A stretch of DNA of 64,000 nucleotides from Magnetococcales bacterium. GTDB lineage: Bacteria; Pseudomonadota; Magnetococcia; Magnetococcales; JADFYX01. Position 1 is the first letter of the stretch. Each line of letters begins with the position of its first letter. The notes beneath the pieces were generated by a model. The model was given only the letters and a program-made list of their open reading frames with translations. It was not told the origin of the DNA and searched no databases. This document shows, piece by piece, positions 25,257 through 34,851 of this stretch. The stretch spans positions 62,001 through 126,000 of the forward strand of contig PEAM01000009.1 in the NCBI GenBank assembly GCA_002753565.1. Reading direction: 5' to 3'. The position numbers were made by a program, and so were the translations under genes.

Positions 25257-26156
25257 ATGCGCTCTTTTCTCTCTTTACTTGCTGTTCTCAGCGTTTCAAT
25301 GCTGTTTTTACCCACTCGTGGCGAAGCTTTTCTTCTCGATGAGTGGGCAGAAATTTTGGTGGGGGAAGATGCCCAAAAGATACGGGACCAAAGCAACCCA
25401 CCCACCCAATTATGGGAAGAGACTCTCTCTGGCATGACCTTCATTTTTGTCAAGGGGGGCTGCTATAAAATGGGCAGCCCGCCCTACGCCCACGAGCGAG
25501 ATGCGGATGAAGACCCGGTACATCGGGTCTGTCTCTCCGATTTTTGGATGGGTAAAAAAGAGGTAACCCAGGCTCAGTGGCGCACCATCATGCACAGCAA
25601 CCCCGCCTATTTTCAAAAGGGAGATCGCCATCCTGTTGAGCGTGTTGACCATGATGAGGTGCTCCGTTTAACCCAACGACTCAACAAACTCTATAATGGT
25701 AAGGCCACCTTTCGCCTGCCCACCGAGGCGGAGTGGGAGTATGTCTGTCGGGATGGGGGATTGCGGGAGCCTTTTCCGGGCAGCCATTTTATCGACAAGC
25801 TCGGTTTTTATCGGGAAAACAGTTCAAACTCCACCCAGCCCACAGGGACTCTCTTTCCCAACCGCTTGGGTTTTCACGATTTAAGCGGCAATGTATGGGA
25901 GTGGGTTCAAGACTCCTACGATCGCCTTGGCTACGGCAAACACCAGACCAACAGCCCTGTTGTCGAGACGAAGGGTCTGTATAAGGTGATTCGGGGTGGA
26001 AGTTGGCGAGAGGGTGAGTCGGCGTTACGGTGTGCTAATCGAGGCTTTGAGCATGCCGGAAAAAAACGTCCAGATATTGGTGTTCGTCTGGTTGTCATGG
26101 TCAAGGCTCAAGAGAAAAAAGAGCCTCTGCCCGATATCAACGTCATACCGTTTTAG
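25257..26156 (+). CDS. Secreted FGE-sulfatase (SUMF1-fold) domain protein
   Basis: A 299-residue protein whose ATG follows the caspase-like stop with no gap. A signal peptide (about 1-25) leads to a formylglycine-generating-enzyme-like fold: FVKGGCYKMGS, YWMG-type FWMGKKEVTQAQW, FRLPTEAEWEYVCRDGG, FHDLSGNVWEWVQDSYD and VIRGGSWREG, ending GVRLVVM. True aerobic FGE uses two cysteines near the C-terminus; only one (in LRCANRG) is apparent here, so it is probably not a sulfatase activator. FGE-fold domains often pair with caspase-like domains in bacteria, either fused or adjacent, which matches the neighbour. Confidence 0.85.
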   Translation: MRSFLSLLAVLSVSMLFLPTRGEAFLLDEWAEILVGEDAQKIRDQSNPPTQLWEETLSGMTFIFVKGGCYKMGSPPYAHERDADEDPVHRVCLSDFWMGKKEVTQAQWRTIMHSNPAYFQKGDRHPVERVDHDEVLRLTQRLNKLYNGKATFRLPTEAEWEYVCRDGGLREPFPGSHFIDKLGFYRENSSNSTQPTGTLFPNRLGFHDLSGNVWEWVQDSYDRLGYGKHQTNSPVVETKGLYKVIRGGSWREGESALRCANRGFEHAGKKRPDIGVRLVVMVKAQEKKEPLPDINVIPF

Positions 26157-26206
26157 TTCTTCTGAAGTGGGTTTAATGTAGAGATTCCAACCCCAATTGG
26201 TCTGGC

Positions 26207-27952
26207 TCAGGAGAGGGGGCTTTCCATCAGGGAGAGAAACTCCATGATGGGGATCTCCTCTAAGAGCCGCGCCGCTTTTTCCTGGGAGGCAGCGGTGGGA
26301 TAGAGTGGCATGATGGGGTCGAGAAGCTCCAGCAGGTCAGGCAGATCCATCCTCTGGCTAGAATGGAGAGGGGGAATAAGGTGTTTCAAGATAGAAGAGG
26401 AGGTGGCCATCCCCTTCTGCTTTTGATAGCTTGGTTGTGGTGTATCCTCTTCGCCTGGTAGCACAGAGAGAGAGCGTTCCAAATTGGTGACAGGTTTGGA
26501 AGGTGCCTTATGCCTCAAGGGGGAGCCTCTCTCCTCCTCTAGAAGAGAGGCTAAAATCAAGGTGTTGGCTTGACGACTCTCTCCTTTGCTGGCTACCGAT
26601 TGCATCACCTCATTAGCTGGCAAGGACAGGGTCTCTTGAAGAATACCCATGGCAGAGAGTAGTTTGAGGGTTCCACGGATAAACTCAAACTGTTCAACAA
26701 GCAGAGAACGCCTGGCATTATGAAGCTCACTCTCTGAATCCAAAACATCCAACAGGGGGCGAATACCCATATTAAACTGATCATGATAGGAGGCGGTGAC
26801 GCCCTGAGTGATCGTTAGATATTTTTCCACATGCTTAACACGCTTTTTGGCTGTCTGGAGGGCGTGCCAGGCGGTCTCGACCTCTTCGATGACGGTTCGG
26901 CGGGTCTCTTCTATTTTTTCTCTGAACTTACTGACATTCCGTTCTTTTTCCCATTTTTTAAACACATCGGAGTGGCCTCGGAACAGGTTGTAGCTTAGCT
27001 CCAGCATGGCGGAGGCACTTTTGGTGTAGCTCCGGGTACCACTGGCGTTGCTACTGTTGCTGGCTCCCAACTCCAGGCTGATGGAGGGGAAAAAGCTGGA
27101 CATGGCGCTCCTCTTTTCGGCGATGGCAGCATCCAGGTCGGCCTGAGAGGTGATCAGGCTGGGATGTTTTTTGAGGGCCATTTCAACCGCCGCCTCTTTG
27201 GAGGTGGGGAGCAGGTGTTTTTTGAGGTTGGGACGAACCAGATTGTGAGATATTTCCCCAACCACTGTGACAAAGCGGGTCTGGGCCTCCTTTTTTTTAC
27301 CGAGTGCAGACTCTTTTTCCGAGGCAACCAAGGCCAGGCGGCTATCGGATTGGCGGACATCCACTTGGGTTCCGGCACCGATGGCTTCCATCTCCTTGAC
27401 CTTGGATAGAATCTCTTTATGCAAGGTGAGATTTTTCTCTTGAAGATCCAGCAGTTCACTCTCTTTCAGGGCATCCAGATAGGCGTTTGCCACCTTGAGG
27501 GTCAGCTTTTCGGCATCATTTTGGTGCACACCCAGATTAGAGCGCTGTTTGGCTTTGGCTTGATCAACCTTATGTTTGGTATCCAGGCCGTCAAAAATCA
27601 TCTGGCTGAGTGTTATGCCAACAGAGGATTTGACCAGATTGTTTCCACCCACACCTGAACTGCGGGTTGAGGGGCTGTCGGTCCACTCTTCTCCATGGGC
27701 GGCACTAAGGTTGATAACGGGAAAATAGCCGGACAAGGCTTGATTGGTACGGAGCTCAAAGACCTTTTTTTCCTCTTGGGCGGCAAGTATTTTAGGGTGG
27801 GTTTGGGTGGCTTTGGCAACAGCCTCTTGCAGGGTTTGGGCAAAAAGTAGATTGCAGGGGATTACAACCAGGCCGAAAAGTGCTGGAATAATTAAGACGA
27901 TGACTTTTTTTCGTTTACTCACAAATCCGTGTTCCAAGGTTGAATGAACCAA
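26207..27952 (-). CDS. TolC-family outer membrane efflux protein with C-terminal extension
   Basis: A 581-residue TolC-like channel. A signal peptide ends near residue 38 (NLLFAQ). Two TolC repeat halves follow, each with long helices and beta segments: LKVANAYLDALKESELL in the first and TAWHALQTAKKRVKHVEKYL in the second. NMGIRPLLDVLDSESELHNA matches the AggA/LapE-type TolC of type I secretion. After about residue 450 comes a polar extension of about 130 residues with no similarity I know. It is divergent from the ABC/HlyD operon and completes a type I secretion system. It converges on the FGE-fold gene. Confidence 0.88.
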   Translation of the reverse strand: MVHSTLEHGFVSKRKKVIVLIIPALFGLVVIPCNLLFAQTLQEAVAKATQTHPKILAAQEEKKVFELRTNQALSGYFPVINLSAAHGEEWTDSPSTRSSGVGGNNLVKSSVGITLSQMIFDGLDTKHKVDQAKAKQRSNLGVHQNDAEKLTLKVANAYLDALKESELLDLQEKNLTLHKEILSKVKEMEAIGAGTQVDVRQSDSRLALVASEKESALGKKKEAQTRFVTVVGEISHNLVRPNLKKHLLPTSKEAAVEMALKKHPSLITSQADLDAAIAEKRSAMSSFFPSISLELGASNSSNASGTRSYTKSASAMLELSYNLFRGHSDVFKKWEKERNVSKFREKIEETRRTVIEEVETAWHALQTAKKRVKHVEKYLTITQGVTASYHDQFNMGIRPLLDVLDSESELHNARRSLLVEQFEFIRGTLKLLSAMGILQETLSLPANEVMQSVASKGESRQANTLILASLLEEERGSPLRHKAPSKPVTNLERSLSVLPGEEDTPQPSYQKQKGMATSSSILKHLIPPLHSSQRMDLPDLLELLDPIMPLYPTAASQEKAARLLEEIPIMEFLSLMESPLS

Positions 27953-28238
27953 AAACCATCAACCACTCCAGAGGGTTTGAAATCGTGATCTGCTTTAGTT
28001 ATTGCAAAAAATATGCCCACTATTTGGTTAATAGAAAATTGCCAGTTGTAGACGAAAAATATAAACTACTATTCGTTAGTTAAATATCGATTGAATTTAT
28101 ACGCTTATTTTCTTCGCCTTAATGGCCGATAAATGGGACATCTATTCTGATGTTTTAAGCAGATATTTTTGACTCAAACCACCATGTGACGGATTGGTTT
28201 GAAATAAGTCTAACGACCGTTTGGGGACGGTACGGCAC
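27953..28238. other. AT-rich divergent promoter region of the secretion genes
   Basis: About 286 bases between tolC (minus) and the first ABC gene (plus), distinctly more AT-rich than its surroundings. It should contain both promoters. I could not single out a convincing pair of boxes, and no small gene is evident. Confidence 0.4.
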
Positions 28239-29990
28239 ATGAATAACGATAATTTTTTCAATAAGGAGGGCTGGCCGGCTCGGTTAACACCTTTTTCGAT
28301 GGTCTCATCCACCTTGGGTGATCTTGTCTTAATCTCCTTGATGATCAACCTGTTGGGCCTTGCTCTTCCCCTTACTCTTCTCCAGGTTTATGACCGGATT
28401 TTGCAGTTTGAAGCGGTAAGTACCTTAAGTTGGCTGCTGATTGGGGTGGTGGCGGCCCTTCTGCTGGAGGCTGCCCTCAAAATGGGCCGTTCGTATATTG
28501 GTGGTTGGTTGGGTGCCCGCTTTGAACATCTGGCAAGCTGTAGCGCCATGGAGCGACTTCTTACCACCAATTTAACCGACTTTGAAGGGGAGGGGGCCGG
28601 TGTTCACCTGGAGCGGATGAACGCCTTGAGTACCCTGAAGGAGTTCTATTCCGGTCAGGCAGTTCTGGTTATCCTCGACCTCCCTTTTGTGGTCATCTAT
28701 CTGGGTTTGATCTACCACCTTGCCGGCTCTCTGGTTTTCATGCCCATTACCATGTTTTTTCTGTTCTTGGTTTTTGTCTGGGTATTGGGAAAAAAACTGC
28801 ATAAACTGGTTGCCGTCAAGATGGAGGCGGATGATCGACGAATCAACTTTATTATCGAGGTGTTGACCGGTATTCATTCGGTAAAATCCATGGCCATGGA
28901 GGCGATGATGCTCCGCCGTTATGAGCGGCTTCAGGACTCCTGTGCCAAAGGGGCGCAGGATGTGGGGGTTCAGGGAGGAGATGCCCAGAATATTGGTGCC
29001 TTTTTTTCACAACTTTCCATGGTTGGCGTGGTCTCTTTTGGTGGGATCATGGTGGTGGGCCATGAGCTGACAATCGGTGGGTTAGCTGCCTGTACCATGC
29101 TTTCGGGGCGGGCGCTACAACCTCTGCAGCGGGCGGTGGGAATCTGGACCCGTTTTCAGACCATTCGACTGGCCAAAGGGCGACTTTCCAAAATTTTCGA
29201 GCTCAAACCCGAGGCACGGTTTGTCCACCCCCCCATTCCAGAGGTTGTCGGCCGACTTGAAATGCGCCATGTCAGTTTTCGGTTCTCGGAGAAAGATCCA
29301 CCCATTATCAACAATGTCAATTTGGATATCGCTCCCGGAGAGATGATCGGTATTTCTGGCGAGAACGGAAGTGGAAAAACCATTCTGCTCTGGTTGATGA
29401 TGGGCGCCCTTAAACCCACTGAAGGGCAGGTGTTGATCGATGGCTACGATCTGGACCTGCACGATCCCAGATCCATCCAGGATAAGGTCGCCTATCTTCC
29501 GCAAGTGGGGATGCTTTTTAAGGGGACCATTCTAGAAAATATTCATCTTTTCAGAACAGGATATGAAGATGCGGCGGTCGATACGGCGGTTTTGTTGCAG
29601 CTGGAGGATTTTGTCTCCAAGCTGCCCCGTGGATATGAGACCGTCATCGATGATGGTGCAGACGAGTCCATTCCCAAGGGGATCAAACAGCGGATCACCA
29701 TAGCCCGCTCTCTGGTTACCTCTCCTAAAATTGTTCTGTTCGATGAAGCCAATACGGCGCTGGACGGAACAGGAGATGATAATCTGCGCAATGTGCTGGC
29801 TGATATGAGAGGGGTGGCAACGGTAGTGTTGGTGAGTGCCAGACCCTCTCTGTTGGAGTTGTCGGACCGGGTCTATCAACTCAAAAATGGCACGGTCAGC
29901 ATCAAGCCGCCACGCCAGCCTTATGGCAAACCGGCGGCTCCGCCCCCAGATAAAAACCAGGCAAAAGAGCCTGAAGGGGCAACGGCATGA
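28239..29990 (+). CDS. Type I secretion ABC half-transporter, degenerate ATPase
   Basis: A transmembrane-plus-ATPase half-transporter of the LapB/HlyB type without a peptidase domain (583 residues from ATG 28239; a TTG at 28221 is less likely). Numbering below is from that TTG. Five to six membrane segments lie between about 30 and 310. The ATPase domain has Walker A GENGSGKT (380-387) and Walker B IVLFDEANTALD, but the ABC signature is replaced by DESIPKGIKQR, and the switch His is Ser539 (VSARPS). It is therefore likely to be a weak or inactive ATPase that works with the next gene, which overlaps it by 4 bases (ATGA). Confidence 0.85.
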   Translation: MNNDNFFNKEGWPARLTPFSMVSSTLGDLVLISLMINLLGLALPLTLLQVYDRILQFEAVSTLSWLLIGVVAALLLEAALKMGRSYIGGWLGARFEHLASCSAMERLLTTNLTDFEGEGAGVHLERMNALSTLKEFYSGQAVLVILDLPFVVIYLGLIYHLAGSLVFMPITMFFLFLVFVWVLGKKLHKLVAVKMEADDRRINFIIEVLTGIHSVKSMAMEAMMLRRYERLQDSCAKGAQDVGVQGGDAQNIGAFFSQLSMVGVVSFGGIMVVGHELTIGGLAACTMLSGRALQPLQRAVGIWTRFQTIRLAKGRLSKIFELKPEARFVHPPIPEVVGRLEMRHVSFRFSEKDPPIINNVNLDIAPGEMIGISGENGSGKTILLWLMMGALKPTEGQVLIDGYDLDLHDPRSIQDKVAYLPQVGMLFKGTILENIHLFRTGYEDAAVDTAVLLQLEDFVSKLPRGYETVIDDGADESIPKGIKQRITIARSLVTSPKIVLFDEANTALDGTGDDNLRNVLADMRGVATVVLVSARPSLLELSDRVYQLKNGTVSIKPPRQPYGKPAAPPPDKNQAKEPEGATA

Positions 29991-32161
29991 CCCACTCTCC
30001 CCTCAATAGGGACCCTGAACTCGAAGCCTTTGCCGAAACCTTGCGACCGAGTCAGGAGGTGACCGGACTGCTGCGGGAATTTGCCCGAATGTCCGACTTT
30101 GGCGCCTGTATGATTCCTCTGCTGATGTCATTGGGCTATCGAGGCGATTTGCGCCATGTAGCGGAAGCTCTGCCGCACTTTGCCGAAACCTTGGATTTAA
30201 CCGGCCTGAGAAACATGATGGCGAACCTGGCTTTTCAAAGCCGCCAGGGCCGTTTCAATGTGGTTGATGTGGATATTCGCTTAATGCCGTGTCTTTTTGT
30301 CCCTGATACCACCGGGACCATGCTCCTTCTCAAACGGACGGAAGATGCGATCATTGTCTTTAATGGCGAATTGAATCGGCTGGAAAAACTGCCTTTACGC
30401 CCCCTCAAGGGGACAGCCTATTTTTTCGATCCGGTGGACACCGAAGAGATCAAATCCACCCAACGGCGGATCGGTTGGTTCCGCATGGTCTCGGAGCGGT
30501 TCAGGAAGTTGATCACTCACATTATGGTTGTCACCTTTTTTATCACGCTTTTACAGGTGGCCACTCCCATGTTTGTGATGTCGGTCTATGACAAGGTGGT
30601 GGGAAGTCGCTCCATTGCAACCCTGATCAGCCTGTTGATGGGGATTGGAGCGGTGATGTTTTTTGATTGGTTATTGCGAAAAATCCGTGTCAAAATGTTG
30701 ATGTATGTCGGCGCAAGATTGGACAGCATTGTGAGTAATGCCATTTTCATGCGAATTCTCTCCCTCACCCCCAGCTTTACTGAACGGGCCCCCATCGGCG
30801 CCCAGGTCTCCAGAATCAAAGATTTTGATACGGTTCGAGACTTTTTCACCGGTCCCTTGATGCTGGTCTTCTTTGAGTTTCCTTTTACCATTGTTTTCTT
30901 TGTTGTCATTCTCTCTCTGGCTGGCCCTTTGGCCATCATTCCTCTGGTCACCATGGCCCTGTTTGTCATCCTCTGGTTGATCATGATGCCCATGGTCTCC
31001 ACCCAGGAGGCGAGAAGCCGACGCTCGGTCTCTAAAAGACAGGAGTTTCTTGTCGAAGCCTTGGGAAAAATTCGCGGGATAAAATATAACGGGGTAGAAC
31101 ATATCTGGCTCTCCCGCTATCGAGAGTTGACCGCCAACGCTGCCATGGCCAGCTTTCGCACCTCTCTGATCAACGCCCTGGTCAGTACCCTTTCTCATCT
31201 TCTGATTGTTGGCTCGGGGATTGCCACCATCGGCACCGGGGTGTTCAGGGTATTGGCAGGAGATATGACCACAGGTGGTCTGGTTGCCACCATGATTTTG
31301 GTTTGGCGGGTGCTTTCACCCATGCAGAGCGCCTTTATCGCCATGACCCGATTGGAACAGGTTCGCTCCAGCATCAAGCAGATTGATGGCTTGATGAATG
31401 TCACCCCAGAAAAAGAGCAGTACACTTCCATTGAGCCGATTAAAAAATTCAGAGGCTATGTCTCCTTTGTGCGGGTGAGCATCCGCTATAGCCCCGAGGC
31501 CGAACCGGCATTGATGGGGGTATCCTTTGAAGTGGTGCCGGGGGAGGTGGTTGCCATGATCGGTGGCAACGGCTCGGGCAAATCGACGGCCCTCAAGTTG
31601 ATTGCCGGCATGTACTCTCCCCAGGCCGGCAGTATCCGCCTGGATGGGTTGGATTTAAGGCAGATGAATCAGGTAGAGCTACGCCATGCCATGGCCTATG
31701 TTCCCCAAACCTGCTCTCTCTTCTATGGAACCATCTCCCAAAACCTGCGACTTGCCCACGCCACCGCCTCCGATGAAGATCTGGAAGAGGCCTGTCGGTA
31801 TGCCAATGTGTATGATGAAATCAAGGCCCTTCCTCAGGGGTTCTGGACACGGGTAGGGGACCAAAAAGCGACCTCCTTGCCTTCGAGTATGATCCAAAAA
31901 ATTTCTCTGGCCAGGGCCTATTTAAAACCCTCTCGAATAATGCTGTTTGATGAACCGGCCAACACCCTGGACTGGGATGGTGACCAGGCCTTTATTCGAT
32001 ATGTCAATAAAGTCAGAAAGGAAAAAACCATCTTCATTGTGACCCACAGACCCAGCCATATTCGGCTTGCTGATAAGGTTTTTTACTTTCAGCAGGGCTA
32101 CCTCAAACTGGCTGGTACGCCCGATGAGGTCATGCCGCAAATTCCTGCAGGCATGTCATAA
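29987..32161 (+). CDS. Type I secretion ABC transporter with degenerate C39-like domain
   Basis: A 724-residue half-transporter. Residues 1-170 resemble a C39-peptidase-like domain without catalytic residues (ALPHFAETLDLTGLRNMMAN, RLMPCLFVPD), the type that binds substrate in adhesin and RTX exporters. Membrane segments span about 178-460. The ATPase domain has Walker A GGNGSGKST (526-534), Walker B IMLFDEPANTLD (651-662) and the switch His687 (VTHRPS), but the signature motif is replaced by LPSSMIQKISLARA. With the preceding gene it probably forms a heterodimer in which both signature motifs are unusual. The stop overlaps the HlyD start (TAATG). Confidence 0.85.
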   Translation: MTHSPLNRDPELEAFAETLRPSQEVTGLLREFARMSDFGACMIPLLMSLGYRGDLRHVAEALPHFAETLDLTGLRNMMANLAFQSRQGRFNVVDVDIRLMPCLFVPDTTGTMLLLKRTEDAIIVFNGELNRLEKLPLRPLKGTAYFFDPVDTEEIKSTQRRIGWFRMVSERFRKLITHIMVVTFFITLLQVATPMFVMSVYDKVVGSRSIATLISLLMGIGAVMFFDWLLRKIRVKMLMYVGARLDSIVSNAIFMRILSLTPSFTERAPIGAQVSRIKDFDTVRDFFTGPLMLVFFEFPFTIVFFVVILSLAGPLAIIPLVTMALFVILWLIMMPMVSTQEARSRRSVSKRQEFLVEALGKIRGIKYNGVEHIWLSRYRELTANAAMASFRTSLINALVSTLSHLLIVGSGIATIGTGVFRVLAGDMTTGGLVATMILVWRVLSPMQSAFIAMTRLEQVRSSIKQIDGLMNVTPEKEQYTSIEPIKKFRGYVSFVRVSIRYSPEAEPALMGVSFEVVPGEVVAMIGGNGSGKSTALKLIAGMYSPQAGSIRLDGLDLRQMNQVELRHAMAYVPQTCSLFYGTISQNLRLAHATASDEDLEEACRYANVYDEIKALPQGFWTRVGDQKATSLPSSMIQKISLARAYLKPSRIMLFDEPANTLDWDGDQAFIRYVNKVRKEKTIFIVTHRPSHIRLADKVFYFQQGYLKLAGTPDEVMPQIPAGMS

Positions 32162-33900
32162 TGGATAGTTCTAAAGCAAGAGAAAAGCCTGCGTCGGAAG
32201 GGCCGACTACGGCTCCGGTTGAGGCGGCAACAAAAAAGCCGCGAAAAGGGGGCCTCTCCATTAAAATTGGTCAAAAGCGCCCCTCTGCCCAGAAAAAAGA
32301 GGCGCAGAGTACCACCCAACAGCCAACCACTCCAGCACCGGCAACCCCTAAACCACAACCCAAGCCAACCACTCCAGCACCGGCGGCCACTAAACCACCA
32401 CCCAAGCCAACCTCAACACCACAACAACCCGAGCAAAAAACGGCGGAGGTAGTCAACAGAGAGGTCAAGGCGGCAGAGGAGAAAAAAGAGGAGGCCAAAA
32501 GACCCAAGTTTATTCCTGCGACTGGGGAGCCCCTCTCTCTGCTCTCTCTTTTAGAGCCAGACCCGGAAGAGGTAACCAAACTCAAGCAGGGGGCAAAACT
32601 GGACCGTTTTCTCTCTCAGTCTGTTATTTTGGAGGAGTCAGGTCTCTCGACGCTGGTGAGGGCCTCCATCTTGTTGGTTGCGATGGTTTTAACCGTTTTT
32701 CTTATCTGGGCATCCCACTCCACCATTGATGAGATGGCCTCGACAACCGGTCAGGTTATTCCCAACAGCCCGATACAGGTTATTCAACATCTGGAGGGTG
32801 GGATTATTGAACAGATCTATATTCAAGAGGGGCAGATTGTAAAAAAAGGGGGGTTGATTGCCCGACTCAGCCCCAAATCCGCCCAGGCGGAGCTAAATCA
32901 GATGCGAGCCAGACAGGCCTCTTTGACCGCTCAAAAAATCCGTCTCACAGCCTTGATAGAAGGGGTTAATGCCGACTTTTCCTCTTTGAGTGGCGAGTAC
33001 GATAACATTGTGCTGGGGCAGGTTCGACTCTTGAATGCCCAGCGGGTCAATTTTGAAAATCAGATTGATGTCTATCAAACCCGTATTGAACGGATAGAGG
33101 CTCGACTGGAAAATCTTCTGGATCAGCAGGCCAGTTTGAATAAACAGGTTGCTTTTACTCAACAGGAGATGACAGTAAGAGAACAGGGATATGCCAAGGG
33201 GCTGATGTCTCGATTAACGGTTATTTCCGCTCAAAGAGACAAAACCCGCGTGGAGTCGGAGTTGGTGCGTATTATCGGTCAGATAGCGGGCGCTCGAAAA
33301 GATTTGAGCGAGGCAACCAGTGAGCTGGATGGTTTGGTGGACACCACCCGAGAGGATAGTTATCGGGAGCTCAGCGCCATTACCGGAGAGCTGTCCCAGA
33401 TTACGGAAGGTATGGCGCGATTAAAAGATCGAGTTGCCCGCCTTCTGGTCTATTCGCCGGTCTGGGGTATTGTCAAAGGCCTTCAGGTTGAGACCATTGG
33501 AGGGGTTCTGATCCCTGGGAGTGTCATTACCGACATCATCCCCCTCGATGCAACCCGCCGGGTAGAGACCAAGATAAGTACTCGGGATGTGGGCCATGTT
33601 CGTATTGGTCAAGGTGTTACCGTAAAAGTGACCACCTTCGATTTTGCTCGCTATGGTGGTATCAGCGGAATTCTGGAATCCATCTCTCCCACCACTTTTT
33701 CCGACCCATCAGGGGGAGAGGCGTTCTATAAGGGAATTGTGCGGTTAGAAAAATCCTACGTGGGTGGAGACCCCAACAGCAACCAGGTTCTGCCGGGTAT
33801 GACGGTTCAAGCCGATATTCATACCGGGGCCAAAACCTTGATGGAATATCTGCTTAAACCCATCTATGCCTCCGTGAACAAATCTTTCCGGGAGCGATAG
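32161..33900 (+). CDS. HlyD-family adaptor with proline-rich N-terminal extension
   Basis: A 579-residue membrane fusion protein linking the ABC pair to TolC. Typical HlyD parts are the single membrane segment (about 168-184), the first half of the lipoyl domain (VIQHLEGGIIEQIYIQEGQI), the long coiled-coil helices (about 240-420), and the closing beta-barrel region with VLPGMTVQADIHTGAKTLMEY followed by LLKPI. Before the membrane segment lie about 165 cytoplasmic residues, far longer than in HlyD. They contain Pro/Thr/Lys repeats (TTPAPATPKPQPKPTTPAPA) encoded by a direct DNA repeat, then a charged Glu/Lys helix. The extension may recruit cytoplasmic substrate or ATPase. Confidence 0.9.
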   Translation: MDSSKAREKPASEGPTTAPVEAATKKPRKGGLSIKIGQKRPSAQKKEAQSTTQQPTTPAPATPKPQPKPTTPAPAATKPPPKPTSTPQQPEQKTAEVVNREVKAAEEKKEEAKRPKFIPATGEPLSLLSLLEPDPEEVTKLKQGAKLDRFLSQSVILEESGLSTLVRASILLVAMVLTVFLIWASHSTIDEMASTTGQVIPNSPIQVIQHLEGGIIEQIYIQEGQIVKKGGLIARLSPKSAQAELNQMRARQASLTAQKIRLTALIEGVNADFSSLSGEYDNIVLGQVRLLNAQRVNFENQIDVYQTRIERIEARLENLLDQQASLNKQVAFTQQEMTVREQGYAKGLMSRLTVISAQRDKTRVESELVRIIGQIAGARKDLSEATSELDGLVDTTREDSYRELSAITGELSQITEGMARLKDRVARLLVYSPVWGIVKGLQVETIGGVLIPGSVITDIIPLDATRRVETKISTRDVGHVRIGQGVTVKVTTFDFARYGGISGILESISPTTFSDPSGGEAFYKGIVRLEKSYVGGDPNSNQVLPGMTVQADIHTGAKTLMEYLLKPIYASVNKSFRER

Positions 33901-33914
33901 CCTGATAACTGTCC

Positions 33915-33954
33915 AAAAAAAAGAGGGGGCCTGATTGGCCTCCCTCTTTTTTTT
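33915..33954. terminator. Bidirectional rho-independent terminator
   Basis: An A8 run, GAGGGGGCC, a 5-base loop, GGCC-T-CCCTC (one bulged base), and a T8 run. It lies between the convergent hlyD-like gene and mrp and can serve both strands. Confidence 0.9.
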
Positions 33955-33958
33955 GCAA

Positions 33959-34798
33959 CTATTCTATAACGATATTGGGCATTTTTCCGCCCTTTGGGGA
34001 TTGGGCAATCAGTTCGATCACCCGGTTGGCGATCTCACGATATTTGGCACTGTGAGGGCTGTCGGGTTGAGCGATGAGAATGGGGGTTCCTGCATCGGCA
34101 TTTTCGCGAATGCTGGAGTCCAGAGGTACATCACCCAAAAAGTTCATGCCGGTGGCTTCCGCCTCTTGTTTGGCACCGCCATGGGAGAAGATATCTGCCT
34201 GATGTCCACATTTAGGACAGACAAAGTAGGACATGTTTTCGATGATGCCCAGAATAGGCGCATCGACCTTTTTAAACATGTTGACCCCTTTTCTTACATC
34301 CGCCAGTGCTACCGCTTGAGGGGTGGAGACAATGACGACACCGGTAAGAGGAACCTTTTGAGTCAGGGTAAGTTGAGCATCCCCGGTTCCGGGGGGCAGG
34401 TCGATGATCAGATAATCCAACTCTCCCCACTCCACATCCCGCAGTAACTGCTCAACAGCCATACCGACCATTGGGCCACGCCAGACAACAGGGGTGTCCT
34501 CATCCATGAAAAACCCCATGGAGACGGCCTTGATTCCGTGGGCTGTGACCGGTGGAATTTTTTTACCCTCTTCCCCTTCGGGCTTTTCGGTAATATTGAG
34601 CATTCTGGGAATGCTTGGCCCATAGATGTCAGCATCCATAATGCCAACAGAAGCCCCGGTTTGCGACAGAGCGATGGCCAGATTGACAGCTGTTGTTGAT
34701 TTTCCTACCCCGCCCTTTCCTGAGGCCACAGCGATGACATGCTTGACGCCAGGAATTAAATTGGGGTCCGGTTGTTGCGGTTCGTTCATTGCCGACAT
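33959..34798 (-). CDS. mrp: Mrp/ApbC/NBP35-family Fe-S cluster carrier ATPase
   Basis: A 279-residue P-loop ATPase that carries and transfers [4Fe-4S] clusters. It has the deviant Walker A GKGGVGKSTTAVNLA, MDADIYGPSIPRML, LIIDLPPGTGDAQLTL, and the cluster-ligating CPKC pair (ENMSYFVCPKCGH). The N-terminal MIP18/DUF59 domain found in many Mrp proteins is absent, so this is the short form. It is divergent from the Rnf operon, whose Fe-S subunits may be clients, but that is only inference from position. Confidence 0.92.
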   Translation of the reverse strand: MSAMNEPQQPDPNLIPGVKHVIAVASGKGGVGKSTTAVNLAIALSQTGASVGIMDADIYGPSIPRMLNITEKPEGEEGKKIPPVTAHGIKAVSMGFFMDEDTPVVWRGPMVGMAVEQLLRDVEWGELDYLIIDLPPGTGDAQLTLTQKVPLTGVVIVSTPQAVALADVRKGVNMFKKVDAPILGIIENMSYFVCPKCGHQADIFSHGGAKQEAEATGMNFLGDVPLDSSIRENADAGTPILIAQPDSPHSAKYREIANRVIELIAQSPKGGKMPNIVIE

Positions 34799-34851
34799 GG
34801 CAACTCTCCCTCTAAACAGTGAATGAATTCTTTAAGATGCAGGTAGAATAC

